Below, one piece after another: positions 14,015 through 23,506 of a stretch of 43,474 nucleotides of DNA. The stretch covers positions 1 to 43,474 of the forward strand of contig CAZCTY010000004.1 of NCBI GenBank assembly GCA_964501945.1, in the 5' to 3' direction. Position 1 is the first letter of the stretch; every line of letters begins with the position of its first letter. The notes below the pieces were generated by a model. The model made no database searches. It was not told the origin of the DNA and saw only the letters and a program-made list of their open reading frames with translations. A program made the translations under genes and the position numbers. Source of the stretch: 21-14-0-10-32-9 sp964501945. GTDB taxonomy: Archaea > Nanobdellota > Nanobdellia > Woesearchaeales > 21-14-0-10-32-9.

Positions 14015-16738
14015 ATGAGTAAAAGTAATATTGTAGTTCAAGAAGAATCTTTTGAGGATAATGAGATTTTTAATATTTTCAATCCTTTAATGAAGAGGTG
14101 GTGGTCTTCTAAATTCAAAGAGTTTTCGCCTCCTCAGAAATTTTCTATTATGAATATTCACAGGCGGGAAAATACTTTAGTTTCAAGTCCTACTGGTTCT
14201 GGTAAGACTCTTAGTGCTTTTGCTGCTATTATTAATGAATTGACTTCTCTGAGGCTTGATGGTAAGTTGGAGGATCGTGTTTATTGTGTGTATATTAGTC
14301 CTCTTAAGGCTTTAGGTAATGATATTGAGAAGAATCTTAATGAGCCTTTGGAGGAGATTAATAGTATTTTTCAATCTAAAGTTAAAGGTAAGCTTGGTAT
14401 TCGTGTTGGTGTTAGGACGGGTGATACTAGTGCTAGTGATAGGGCTAAGATGCTTAGAAAGCCTCCTCATATTTTAATTACTACGCCTGAGTCTTTTGCG
14501 ATTATGTTAACTACTAGTAAGTTTCGTGATAAGCTTAGTTCTGCTGAGTGGGTTGTTGTTGATGAGGTTCATTCTTTGGCTGATAGTAAGCGTGGGACTC
14601 ATTTGGCTATTAGTTTGGAGCGTTTAGCAGCTTCTAATGAGTTTTGTAGGATTGGTTTGAGTGCTACTGTGTCTCCTCTTGATGAGGTTGCTAAGTTCTT
14701 GGTTGGTTTTGAGAATCCTGATAGGGATATTTGTAGGCCTTGTAAGATTGTTGATGTCAATTATTTAAAGAAGCTTGATTTAAAAGTTTTGAGTCCTGTT
14801 AAGAGTTTGATTAGTTCTTCTTTCAAAGAGATTCATGAATCTACGTATAGGATTCTCAATGATTTAATTCAAAGTCATAGAACTACTTTGATTTTTACTA
14901 ATACTCGTAGTGCTACTGAGCGTGTTGTTCATCAATTAAAAGATAAGTTTCCTGGTAATTATACTAGGATTAAAGATATTTCCTCTGATGTTGATGTTGA
15001 TAAAAGTGATGATAAAAGTGTTGATGAAAATTTTGAAAATGGTGAAGTGCTCAGTGAGGAGGATTCTTCTTTTATTGGCGCGCATCATGGTTCTTTGAGT
15101 CAGGATCTTCGGCGTAATATTGAAGATCGTTTAAAAAAAGGTGAGTTAAAGGCTGTTGTCTCATCTACTTCTCTTGAGCTTGGTATTGATATTGGTTTTA
15201 TTGATTTGGTTGTTTTGCTTGGTAGTCCTAAAAGTGTTGCGCGTGCTCTTCAGCGTATTGGTCGTAGTGGTCATAAGTTGCACGACACATCTAAAGGTAG
15301 GATTATTGCGATGGATCGTGATGATTTGGTTGAGTGTTCTGTTTTGTTGAAGGCTGCTATTGATAAGAAAATTGATAGGATTCAGGTTCCTAAAAATGTT
15401 TTTGATGTTTTAGCTCAGCAAATTTTTGGTTTGGCTCTTGAGGATCGTATTTTGGCGAAGGATGCTTTTGCTTTGGTTCGTAAAAGTTATCCTTATAAGG
15501 ATTTGGTGAGGGATGATTTTAATGAGGTTCTTAAGTATTTGAGTGGTGATTATGCTTCATTAGAGGATAGGAATGTTTATGCTAAGATTTGGTTTGATGA
15601 AGAGTCTGGTATGATTGGTAAGCGTGGTAAAATGGCTCGTGTTCTTTATATGACTAATATTGGTACTATTCCTGATGAGACTAATGTTAAAGTTAAGCTT
15701 GGTAGTCAGTTTATTGGTAGTATTTCTGAGCCTTTTCTTGAGCGTTTGCGTAAGGGTGATGTTTTTGTGCTCGGGGGTCAAACTTATGAGTTTAGGTACG
15801 CGCAGGGTATGACTGCTTTTGTTTCTAGTAGTGTTAATCGTCCTCCGACGGTTCCTAGTTGGTTTTCTGAGATGCTTCCTTTAAGTTTTGATTTGGCTTT
15901 GGAGATTCAAAGATTTAGGCGTTATGTTGTTGATTTGTTTTCATCTAATGCTAAAAAGCGTGATGTGTTGGATTTTATTCATAGTTATTTGTATGTTGAT
16001 GAGTTTGGAGCGGAGAGTATTTATGATTATTTTTGGGAGCAGTTTAAGTACGTTGAGGTTCCTCATGATAAGAAAATTGTTGTTGAGCATTATGATGATT
16101 CTAAAAATAAGTATATTATTTTTCATTCTCTTTTTGGTAGGCGTACTAATGATGTTTTGAGTCGTGCGTTGGCTTTTGTTGTTAGTAAGTTGAGTGGTCG
16201 TGATGTTGAGATTAATATTAATGATAATGGTTTTTATTTGATGGTGCCTCGTGGTAGAAATATTCAGGTATCTCGGGCTTTTAATATGCTCAAAGAGGAA
16301 AATTTGGGTGTTGTTATGAAGTATGCGCTTGATAAAACGGAGGTTTTAGGTAGGCGTTTTAGGCATTGTGCTGGTCGTTCTTTGATGATTCTTAGAAGTT
16401 ATCGTGGTCGTAGTAAGAGTGTGTCTCGTCAGCAGTTAAATTCTCGTTTGCTCATTAGTGCAATTAAGCGTATTAGTAATGATTTTATTATTTTAAGGGA
16501 GGCTCGGCGTGAGGTTTTGGAGGATTTAATGGATATTCATCATGCTGAAGAGGTTCTTAGAAATATTAATTCTTCGAAAATTGAGGTTAGGGAGATTTTT
16601 ACTGAGATTCCTAGTCCTTTTGCGTTTAATCTTATTAGTATGGGTTATGCTGATATTATGAAGATGGAGGATAAGCAGGCTTTTTTGAAGAATTTGCACA
16701 ATCAGGTTCTTGCGAAGATTAGTTTAAAGAAATCTTAA
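14015..16738 (+). CDS. lhr: ATP-dependent helicase Lhr (large helicase-related, core form)
   Basis: 907 residues from the ATG at 14015. Lhr is a superfamily 2 DNA helicase with 3'-5' polarity used in DNA repair. Walker A is in SSPTGSGKTLSAF (about residue 50), motif II is VVDEVHSLAD, motif III GLSATVSP, and motif VI is QRIGRSGH. RecA domain 2 is followed by a winged helix and the long Lhr-specific C-terminal part (MARVLYMTNIGTIPDE, GDVFVLGGQTYEFRYAQGM). An acidic Ser/Asp-rich insertion lies before FIGAHHGSLS. An open frame continues to 13949 but encodes a hydrophobic, unconserved stretch, so the internal ATG was preferred. Codons are GT-rich, as in other + genes. Confidence 0.93.
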   Translation: MSKSNIVVQEESFEDNEIFNIFNPLMKRWWSSKFKEFSPPQKFSIMNIHRRENTLVSSPTGSGKTLSAFAAIINELTSLRLDGKLEDRVYCVYISPLKALGNDIEKNLNEPLEEINSIFQSKVKGKLGIRVGVRTGDTSASDRAKMLRKPPHILITTPESFAIMLTTSKFRDKLSSAEWVVVDEVHSLADSKRGTHLAISLERLAASNEFCRIGLSATVSPLDEVAKFLVGFENPDRDICRPCKIVDVNYLKKLDLKVLSPVKSLISSSFKEIHESTYRILNDLIQSHRTTLIFTNTRSATERVVHQLKDKFPGNYTRIKDISSDVDVDKSDDKSVDENFENGEVLSEEDSSFIGAHHGSLSQDLRRNIEDRLKKGELKAVVSSTSLELGIDIGFIDLVVLLGSPKSVARALQRIGRSGHKLHDTSKGRIIAMDRDDLVECSVLLKAAIDKKIDRIQVPKNVFDVLAQQIFGLALEDRILAKDAFALVRKSYPYKDLVRDDFNEVLKYLSGDYASLEDRNVYAKIWFDEESGMIGKRGKMARVLYMTNIGTIPDETNVKVKLGSQFIGSISEPFLERLRKGDVFVLGGQTYEFRYAQGMTAFVSSSVNRPPTVPSWFSEMLPLSFDLALEIQRFRRYVVDLFSSNAKKRDVLDFIHSYLYVDEFGAESIYDYFWEQFKYVEVPHDKKIVVEHYDDSKNKYIIFHSLFGRRTNDVLSRALAFVVSKLSGRDVEININDNGFYLMVPRGRNIQVSRAFNMLKEENLGVVMKYALDKTEVLGRRFRHCAGRSLMILRSYRGRSKSVSRQQLNSRLLISAIKRISNDFIILREARREVLEDLMDIHHAEEVLRNINSSKIEVREIFTEIPSPFAFNLISMGYADIMKMEDKQAFLKNLHNQVLAKISLKKS

Positions 16739-16742
16739 AAAC

Positions 16743-16751
16743 TTTTATATA
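16743..16751 (+). promoter_or_regulatory. TATA box of lemA
   Basis: TTTTATATA lies 22-30 nt before the ATG at 16773, the spacing of a leaderless transcript, and decides that start over the GTG at 16755. Confidence 0.6.
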
Positions 16752-16772
16752 TCAGTGTTCTATTTTAGTGTT

Positions 16773-17330
16773 ATGAATATTAATATTTTATTTGTCGTTT
16801 TGGGTGTTTTTTTTATTTGGTTTATTTATACTTATAATTCTTTTATTTCGCTAAGGAATTATGTTCGTAAGTCTTTTTCTGGTATTGATATTCAGTTAAA
16901 GCGTAGGACTGATTTAATTCCTAATCTTGTTAGTTCTGTTAAGGGTTATGCGTCTCATGAGAAGCGTATCATGGAGGAGGTTGCAAAAGTTCGCTCTGAG
17001 CTTATTCGTGCTCGTGAGAGTGAAGATGTTAAGGAAATGGCGGTTAAAGATAATGAGTTAGAGCGTGTTTTAAAATCTTTGTTTGCTGTATCTGAGAATT
17101 ATCCTAAGCTTAAGGCTAATAAGAATTTTTTGGAGTTGCAAAAAGAGCTTAGGCGAGCTGAGGATCAGGTTGCTGCGTCTCGTCGTATATATAATAGTAA
17201 TGTTACTTTGTTTAATAATAAGGTTGAGTTGTTTCCGAGTAATTTAGTTGCTCGGCTTTTTGGTTTTACTAAAAAAGAGTGGTTTACGGCGAGGCCAGTT
17301 GATAAAAAAAATGTTAAGGCGAGGTTTTAA
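16773..17330 (+). CDS. lemA: LemA family protein
   Basis: 185 residues. A single N-terminal membrane helix (residues about 2-20) is followed by a long helical domain with the LemA signatures YNSFISLRNYVRKSFSGID, LKRRTDLIPNLVSSVKGYA and a heptad-rich middle, ending in FNNKVELFPSNLVARLFGF. The topology places the helical bundle outside with a short N-terminus inside. The function of LemA is not established; it is often next to DUF3137 or TPM-domain membrane proteins, as here. The next gene starts two bases after the stop. Confidence 0.92.
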   Translation: MNINILFVVLGVFFIWFIYTYNSFISLRNYVRKSFSGIDIQLKRRTDLIPNLVSSVKGYASHEKRIMEEVAKVRSELIRARESEDVKEMAVKDNELERVLKSLFAVSENYPKLKANKNFLELQKELRRAEDQVAASRRIYNSNVTLFNNKVELFPSNLVARLFGFTKKEWFTARPVDKKNVKARF

Positions 17331-17332
17331 TT

Positions 17333-18388
17333 ATGATTTTTAATATTCTTAAGGTAAAGCCTGATTTAATTGAGAAGGCTAAGAGTTCTTTGTTTAAGGA
17401 TTTGAGGGGTAAAAAGTTTTGGGATCCTGCTGGTTTTGTTCCTAGTGTTGATGATGCTGCGTCTAATGCTTCGAAGGATTATGCTAAGTATTTGTATTTG
17501 CGGAAGTATCCTAGTGTTATTTGGAAGTGGCTTGGTATTTTTATTGGTTGTTTTGTTTTTTTGTTTTTTTTATTTGTTTTTTTAGATCTTTTCTTTGTTA
17601 ATTTTCTTTTGGTTATTTTGTTTTTTATTTTTTTATTTGCAGCTTTTAGTAATTTGAGGAAGGTTCAGAGAAGTGTTGTGAAAATTGAGGTTGCTAATGA
17701 GAATAATTTTTTATTTTTAAAAGAGAGTTCTGCTCAGAGGTGGAAAAAGTATAAGGATTTGTACCCTGAAATCTTTAATAGGGGTGATGATAGTCAAAGG
17801 GTTGAGGATTGTTTTTGGGGCATTGTTGATGTTGGTAAGTCTAAGGTAAGTTTTGTCTCTGGTATTTTTCATTTTGTAACTGTTAGTTATGATAGTAGAG
17901 GTAGGCAGAGTCGTCATCCTTATTGGTTTAATTTTTTTATTGCAAAGCTCCCATCAGAAATTAATTCGAGGTTTTTTCTCTATCCTGAGGGTGTTTTTAG
18001 TAAGATTAAAAATTTCTTTTCTAAAAAGAAAGTGCATACATCTTCTGTTGATTTTAATAAGACTTTTGCATTTAAGTATAAGGGTAAGAAAAGTGAAAAA
18101 GAGCTTGATATTTTGAAGGTTCTCTCACCGAGGGTTCAAGAAGAGTTATTGAGACTTAATGCTTATAAGCGTAAATCTTTTGGTTTTTTTAAGCGTAAAA
18201 CATCAGGCATTAGTGTTTTGTTTACTCGCGATTCTGTTGTCTTTTTTATGCCTGGTAAGGTTATTAAAAAGGGCAAGACTAATTTTTTGAAATCTCCTTC
18301 AATCAATGAGGCGGATAAGGTTTATTTGAATAAAGAATTGGAGTTCATGGTTAATATTTCTAATGATATTAGTAAGTATCTTGATTAG
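17333..18388 (+). CDS. DUF3137-like membrane protein, LemA partner
   Basis: 351 residues. Two adjacent hydrophobic helices lie at about residues 63-105, flanked by a 60-residue N-terminal and a 245-residue C-terminal soluble part. The C-terminal part has SFVSGIFHFVTVSYDSRGR, a pattern like the DUF3137 family, whose genes often follow lemA. The pairing and two-base gap are seen directly; the family name is from context plus similarity by eye. The 3' end is four bases from the convergent topA stop. Function unknown, probably an envelope protein acting with LemA. Confidence 0.6.
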   Translation: MIFNILKVKPDLIEKAKSSLFKDLRGKKFWDPAGFVPSVDDAASNASKDYAKYLYLRKYPSVIWKWLGIFIGCFVFLFFLFVFLDLFFVNFLLVILFFIFLFAAFSNLRKVQRSVVKIEVANENNFLFLKESSAQRWKKYKDLYPEIFNRGDDSQRVEDCFWGIVDVGKSKVSFVSGIFHFVTVSYDSRGRQSRHPYWFNFFIAKLPSEINSRFFLYPEGVFSKIKNFFSKKKVHTSSVDFNKTFAFKYKGKKSEKELDILKVLSPRVQEELLRLNAYKRKSFGFFKRKTSGISVLFTRDSVVFFMPGKVIKKGKTNFLKSPSINEADKVYLNKELEFMVNISNDISKYLD

Positions 18389-18391
18389 TTA

Positions 18392-20632
18392 TTATTTTTC
18401 TTGAGTATTTGTTTTTTCATCCTTTTTAGTCTCGTTGTTATGTCCGTTTGGGCTCTCTGTGTGTTTGCATTTTGGGTATTTTGTGCATCCTAGGAATTCT
18501 CCGTATATGCTTTTCATAACTCTCATCGGGGCTCCGCATTTTTCGCATTTTTTGTCTATATCTCCGTTTTTTATTCCGTCATATTCTTCTTTTGTTTCTT
18601 TGTTTAAGTGGTTGTTCTCTTCTGGGTTTAAGCTTAGTTCTGTTGGTTTTTTTCCTTTTGTTATTACTTGTATCATCGGGTATCCTTTTTCTGATACTTT
18701 GTTTGCTGGTTTTACGATTCCGCTTTTTGGTAGGTTATATGTTGTTTTGCAATCTGGGTACTTGTTGCATGCTGCGAATGCTCCGAATTTTCCTCGCTTT
18801 ATCATTATTGATCCTTCTTTGCATACAGGGCAAGGTCCTAAGTAGTTCTTTGTGTCTTGTGTTTCTTTGTTCGCGCTAATTATTTCCTCGCCTATTGTTT
18901 TTTCATTCGTTCTTATTTTTTCAAGTATTGTTTTGAGTTTTTGTTTTGAGTTTTCTAGTACTTCATCCGGGTTTTTGTTTTTGTGTCGTATAAGTTCCAT
19001 TTGTTCTTCTATTTTTCTTGTAAATTCTTCGTCTGCTAATTCGTGGAAGTATTTTTCCATTATGTTTACTGTGTGTATTCCAAGTTCTGTTGCTTGTATT
19101 GATTTTTCTATTATGTATCCTCTATCGTATAATGCTTCTACTATATCTGCTCTTGTTGCTTTTGTTCCAAGTCCTCTTTTTTCTAGTTCTGATATTAGTG
19201 ATGCTGGTGTGTATCTTTTTGGTGGTTGTGTTTCTTTTGCTTGTTTTTCTGTTTTTGTTATTTTTATTTTGTCTTTTTCCTCAAGTATTGGTAGTATTGC
19301 ATCGTTTAATTTTACGTATGGTTCGTATATTTCGTGCCATCCTTTTATTTTTGTGGTTGTTCCTTTTGTTATGAAGATTTCTTGTTGTGTTTCTAGTTTT
19401 GCTGTTATTGTCTCTCTTGTTGCTGGTTCTGCGAAGCATGCGAGGAATCTTTTTACTATTAAATCGTATAATTTTTGTTCTTTTGGATCTGTTAGTTTTG
19501 CTATTAGTCCTGTTGGGTATATTGCTGGGTGTGCTGGGTCTGTTTTTTTTCCTTCATTTGGTTTTGTTAGGTTTTTGTTTAGTAAGTATTGTGCTTTTTC
19601 TCTGTAGCTTGGTATTTTTGCTATGTCTTGTAATAATTTTTTGGGGTTTAGTTCTTTTGGTAGTTTCTGAGATGATGTTCTTGGGTATGATGTTAGTCCT
19701 TTTAGGTATAGGCTTTGTGCTAGTTGTAGTGTTGCTTTTGGTGATATTCCAAATACTTTATATGATTCGTTTTGTAGTGCTCCTAAATCGAATGGGTGAG
19801 GTGGTGCTTGTTTGAATTGTTTCTTTTTTAATTCTTTTACTTCGCACTCTTTTTGGTCTTTTATTTTCTCATATATTTTCTTCGCATCTTCCTCATCCCA
19901 TATTTTGTCTTTTTCATGGTTTGCTTCAAATTTTGTTTTGTCTTTTTCTAGTTTTAGTATTATTTGCCAGTATGGTTCTGGTTTGAATGCTTGTATTTCT
20001 TTTTCTTTATCTACTACTATTTTTAGTGCAGGTCCTTGTACTCGTCCGCTGCTCATTATTTTAAAAGATCCTGCTTTTTTTACTGATGTTGTTAGCGCTC
20101 TGCTAAGATTTATACCATACAGCCAATCTAGAAAGTGTCTGGTTTCTCCTGCTTTTGCTTGTCCCCAATCTATTGTGTTCATCTTGGTTTCATATGATTT
20201 TATTACATCTGGTTTTACAAGTGTTGAGAATTTCATTCTGTTTGCATCTTTTTGTCCGCATGCAAATCTTAGCGCGTTCCAGCCTATTACTTCTCCTTCT
20301 ACATCATAATCGCATGCTACTGTGAAGTCTTTTGCTTTTTTGGATTCTTTTTTTATTACATCAAAGTATTTTTTTGAGAATGTTGCTTTTTTGTTTACTT
20401 GGTTTATTGGTTTCCATTCTATGTCAAAAACTGGGTATGTGAAGCTTTTATTTTTCTCTGCAACTGTGTGTAGGTGTCCTACTGCGCTAACTACTTTAAT
20501 GTCCTTTCCTTTATGTTTTAGTGAGAAAACTGTTACTCCGTTTGTTGTTTCTTTTTTTAATTTGTCCTCTGAGAGTGCTTCTGCTATTTTTTTTGCAGCG
20601 CTTGGTTTCTCAGTTATGATTAGTTCTGTCAT
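18392..20632 (-). CDS. topA: DNA topoisomerase I (type IA)
   Basis: 746 residues. It relaxes negative supercoils by transient single-strand cleavage. The TOPRIM domain has LIITEKPSAAKKIAEAL at the N-terminus and ACDYDVEGEVIGWNALR with the metal-binding acidic residues at about 108-114. The catalytic tyrosine is Tyr316 in GLTSYPRTSSQKLP. Two C-terminal zinc ribbons follow, the first from GPCPVC to CNKYPDC and the second from CEKCGAPM to CTKYPKC, and the tail is Lys/Glu/Asn rich. The archaeal four-finger or five-finger variants differ; two intact Cys4 units are seen here. Single gene, convergent with the LemA pair and divergent from a membrane protein. Confidence 0.95.
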   Translation of the reverse strand: MTELIITEKPSAAKKIAEALSEDKLKKETTNGVTVFSLKHKGKDIKVVSAVGHLHTVAEKNKSFTYPVFDIEWKPINQVNKKATFSKKYFDVIKKESKKAKDFTVACDYDVEGEVIGWNALRFACGQKDANRMKFSTLVKPDVIKSYETKMNTIDWGQAKAGETRHFLDWLYGINLSRALTTSVKKAGSFKIMSSGRVQGPALKIVVDKEKEIQAFKPEPYWQIILKLEKDKTKFEANHEKDKIWDEEDAKKIYEKIKDQKECEVKELKKKQFKQAPPHPFDLGALQNESYKVFGISPKATLQLAQSLYLKGLTSYPRTSSQKLPKELNPKKLLQDIAKIPSYREKAQYLLNKNLTKPNEGKKTDPAHPAIYPTGLIAKLTDPKEQKLYDLIVKRFLACFAEPATRETITAKLETQQEIFITKGTTTKIKGWHEIYEPYVKLNDAILPILEEKDKIKITKTEKQAKETQPPKRYTPASLISELEKRGLGTKATRADIVEALYDRGYIIEKSIQATELGIHTVNIMEKYFHELADEEFTRKIEEQMELIRHKNKNPDEVLENSKQKLKTILEKIRTNEKTIGEEIISANKETQDTKNYLGPCPVCKEGSIMIKRGKFGAFAACNKYPDCKTTYNLPKSGIVKPANKVSEKGYPMIQVITKGKKPTELSLNPEENNHLNKETKEEYDGIKNGDIDKKCEKCGAPMRVMKSIYGEFLGCTKYPKCKHTESPNGHNNETKKDEKTNTQEK

Positions 20633-20714
20633 GTTTTTAGAAGTTTTATTATTAAGCTTAAAAATGTTTTGTTTAAATCCTCGAAAAAAATTAGTGTTCG
20701 GTTTTTATGAAAAA

Positions 20715-20724
20715 TTTTATATAT
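20715..20724 (+). promoter_or_regulatory. TATA box of the 20747 membrane protein
   Basis: TTTTATATAT lies 23-32 nt before the ATG at 20747, again a leaderless layout. It decides that start over the in-frame codon at 20723, which falls inside the box. Confidence 0.6.
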
Positions 20725-20746
20725 GTATAGTTATTTTTTTTATTTC

Positions 20747-21505
20747 ATGGTTGATAAATTTGATATTAGTTATTTATTTGAAAAGAGTTGGTCTTCTTTT
20801 GTGAAGTATTTTGGTTTTTTAATTCCTCTAGTAATTATTTTTTTATTTATTCCTCAATATCTTTATAGCGTTTTTACTTATTTTAATCCTATTTCTGATG
20901 ATTTAATATATAATCTTTTACAAGGAAGTATTAGTTTTTGGAGTTTTTTTGTTAATCATTTATTATTGCATATTTTGCTTAGTTTAGTTCTTGTATTGTT
21001 AAGTTTAATTGCTACTGTTAGTATCATTAACTTTTTTGTTAATAAAAAAGCTAAAACTTTTGGTGAGTTAATTAAGTCGTCGTTTAGGTTTTATTTTAGT
21101 GTTGTTTTAGTTTCTTTTCTAATTAGTTTATTTTTAATTCCTCTTTATGCTTTATTTATCATTCCAGGAGTTGTTTTTTCTGTTTATTGGATGTTTTCGC
21201 ATTTTTTTATAATTGATAAGAATGAGAAGGTTTTTGCATCTATTGGTTGTAGTTTTAAACTTATTAGAAATAATTGGTGGAGTACTTTTGGGAGGATTTT
21301 GCTTCTTGGTTTAATTAATCTTAGTTATGGTTTTTTTATTGGTTTTCTTATTTTAATTTTTGAGGTTATAGGCGTTCATGTTTTAGTTTATTCTTTTGTT
21401 TATGATTTATTATTGTTGCCTGCGAGTTTGTTTTCTTTAATTTATCTTGTTCATTTGTATAAGGGTTTGAAAAGTAGAAATGAATCTGTTAGCTTAGAAA
21501 AATAA
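20747..21505 (+). CDS. Polytopic membrane protein, YciC/DUF975-like
   Basis: 252 residues with about six hydrophobic segments. The central IPGVVFSVYWMFSHFFIID followed by a stretch ending CSFKLIRNNWW matches the general pattern of YciC/DUF975 and glycerophosphodiesterase-membrane-domain proteins, where a Pro-Gly turn and a Ser/Leu-rich amphipathic helix follow each other. No catalytic motif is seen. The gene is alone between topA (divergent) and lysS (convergent). Function unknown, probably membrane organisation. Confidence 0.55.
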   Translation: MVDKFDISYLFEKSWSSFVKYFGFLIPLVIIFLFIPQYLYSVFTYFNPISDDLIYNLLQGSISFWSFFVNHLLLHILLSLVLVLLSLIATVSIINFFVNKKAKTFGELIKSSFRFYFSVVLVSFLISLFLIPLYALFIIPGVVFSVYWMFSHFFIIDKNEKVFASIGCSFKLIRNNWWSTFGRILLLGLINLSYGFFIGFLILIFEVIGVHVLVYSFVYDLLLLPASLFSLIYLVHLYKGLKSRNESVSLEK

Positions 21506-21521
21506 TAAAAACAAATAGGTT

Positions 21522-23036
21522 TTATTTTTTTATTTCTGGTTTCATTGTTGGAAAGAATAATATATCTCTTATTGATTCTTGGCCGAGTATTATCATTGCC
21601 ATTCTATCTATTCCTATTCCAAGTCCCCCTGTTGGCGGCATTCCTTGTTCTATTGCTTCTAGGAAGTCTTCATCTATCGGGTTTGCTTCCTCGTTTCCTT
21701 CTTTTAGTTGTCTTGCTTGATCTTCTAGTAGTTTTCTTTGATGGATTGGATCATTTAGCTCTGAGTATGCGTTTGCAAGTTCTGCTCCGCAGCAAAATGG
21801 TTCGAATCTCTCTATTAGTCTTGGGTCTTCTTTGTGTTTTTTGCATAGTGGCGTGGATTCTTCTGGGTGGTCTATTATGAATGTTGGGTTGTCGTATTTG
21901 TCTTCGCAGAAATGTTCGAATATTGCGAGTACGAAGTTGCCCCAGTTTTCTTCTGCATCAAATTCTACGTTTTTTTCTTGTATAAATTCTTTTAGTTCGT
22001 CCTCACCCATAGTACTTGCATCTATTCCTGTGTGTTCTTTTATTGAATCTAGCATTGTCACTCTAGCCCATGGTGCTTTTAGATCTATTTCTTTTCCTTT
22101 GTATTTTGTTTTTGTTGTTCCGTTTATTTTTAGTGCAACGTATTCAAATAATTCTTCTGTTAGTTTCATCATGTCGTTGTAGTCTGTGTATGCTTGGTAT
22201 AATTCGAGCATTGTAAATTCTGGGTTATGTGTTGCATCTATACCTTCATTTCTGAAGTTTTTGTTTATGTCGTAAACTTTTTCATATCCTCCAACGATTA
22301 ATCTTTTTAGATATAGTTCTGGACTTATTCTTAGAAATAGGTCCATTTTTAATGTATTGTGGTGTGTTTTGAATGGTTTTGCTGCTGCCCCGCCGTATAT
22401 TGTGTGTAGTATTGGTGTTTCCACTTCTAAAAATCCTCTCTCGTCTAGGAATTCTCTTATGTGTTTTAGTATTTGCATTCTTTTTGTTAGTATTTCTTTT
22501 GATTCTTTGTTCATTATTAGGTCGAGGTGTCTTTTTCTGTATTTGAGTTCTTGGTCTTGTAGTCCGTGGTATTTATCTGGTAGTGGTTTTGTTGTTTTGC
22601 ATAGTATTTTGAATTCTTTGGCATATACTGTGATCTCGCCCATTTTTGTTTTGAATATTGTGCCTTTTGTTCCTAGGAAGTCTCCAAGGTCTAATTTTTT
22701 TATTAGTTCGTATTCTCTATCGCCTACATCATCTCGTCTTATGTATACTTGTATGTCTCCGCTGTCTTGTCTTAATGTGATAAATGAGGCTTTGCCCATT
22801 TTTCTAAAGAGTATTATTCTGCCAGCAATTGATACCTCATCATCTCTTTTTTCTTGTGGTTCTAAATCTTTGTATTTTTCTTTTATCTCTTTTGCGTTTG
22901 TTGTTATTTCGTAATTGTATGGGTATGGGTTGATTCCTTCTTTTTTTATCTCGTCTAATTTTTTCAATCTCTCCTCTATTAGTGCTTCTCCTGTTGTTTT
23001 ATTATCTTGTGTTGATTTGTTGTTTTCTTCTCTCAT
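21522..23036 (-). CDS. lysS: Lysyl-tRNA synthetase, class II
   Basis: 504 residues. It charges tRNA(Lys). The OB-fold anticodon domain lies at about residues 60-160 (VSIAGRIILFRKMGKASFI), then the catalytic core with motif 2 KVYDINKNFRNEGIDATHNPEF, and motif 3 TGGLGIGIDRMAMIILG near the C-terminus. The enzyme is the class II (bacterial/eukaryote) type, not the class I LysRS found in many archaea. The first 25 residues are Asn/Lys/Thr rich and probably flexible. An AGGTGG ribosome binding site precedes the ATG. A small membrane gene lies 58 nt upstream on the same strand. Confidence 0.96.
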   Translation of the reverse strand: MREENNKSTQDNKTTGEALIEERLKKLDEIKKEGINPYPYNYEITTNAKEIKEKYKDLEPQEKRDDEVSIAGRIILFRKMGKASFITLRQDSGDIQVYIRRDDVGDREYELIKKLDLGDFLGTKGTIFKTKMGEITVYAKEFKILCKTTKPLPDKYHGLQDQELKYRKRHLDLIMNKESKEILTKRMQILKHIREFLDERGFLEVETPILHTIYGGAAAKPFKTHHNTLKMDLFLRISPELYLKRLIVGGYEKVYDINKNFRNEGIDATHNPEFTMLELYQAYTDYNDMMKLTEELFEYVALKINGTTKTKYKGKEIDLKAPWARVTMLDSIKEHTGIDASTMGEDELKEFIQEKNVEFDAEENWGNFVLAIFEHFCEDKYDNPTFIIDHPEESTPLCKKHKEDPRLIERFEPFCCGAELANAYSELNDPIHQRKLLEDQARQLKEGNEEANPIDEDFLEAIEQGMPPTGGLGIGIDRMAMIILGQESIRDILFFPTMKPEIKK

Positions 23037-23094
23037 TTACATACCACCTGCATATAAGAAATATTATATTATTAAAAAAGTTTCGAATGGTCTT

Positions 23095-23421
23095 TTAAAA
23101 TAGCACTGGTAAAAATGTGCTTGCAATTGAGTTTATTAGCCAGATTACTATTGCTATTATTGCTGATTTTATCCATCCTACTTTGTATAGTTTTTTTAAT
23201 GAGAGTAACCAAGCGAATCCTCCTATTAGTGATGACCAAAATCCGCTGTTTATTAAAAGATATGTCGCTGTGAATATTATTGTTCCTATTAGTGCCGCTG
23301 TCATTGCTGTTACAAATCCTTGTTTTTGTCCTAGTAATTTTGTTGAGAAAAATATTATCGTCGCTGATATTAGCCAGCTTATTATAAACAATAGTAATAT
23401 TATTAAAATTATTGTAGTCAT
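23095..23421 (-). CDS. Small membrane protein of unknown function
   Basis: 108 residues with four hydrophobic segments (about 5-27, 38-57, 62-75 and 85-105) and few charged residues. A sequence like LGQKQGFVTAMTAALIGTI separates the first two. It is not recognised. The same strand as lysS, 58 nt upstream, suggests a shared transcript. A complementary open frame also exists, but the hydrophobic periodicity favours the minus frame. Confidence 0.55.
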   Translation of the reverse strand: MTTIILIILLLFIISWLISATIIFFSTKLLGQKQGFVTAMTAALIGTIIFTATYLLINSGFWSSLIGGFAWLLSLKKLYKVGWIKSAIIAIVIWLINSIASTFLPVLF

Positions 23422-23506
23422 AATAGTTAGTATTGCTTTGTGAGTTATAAATATTTTCTTTTAAAAAAACAAATTTTAAAAAGTATTAGTTAATATTATT
23501 TGTGTT

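Noticed and set aside
21795..21815. GGTTCGAATC as a possible tRNA T-arm
   Set aside because: It lies inside the lysS coding sequence and no acceptor or anticodon arms surround it.
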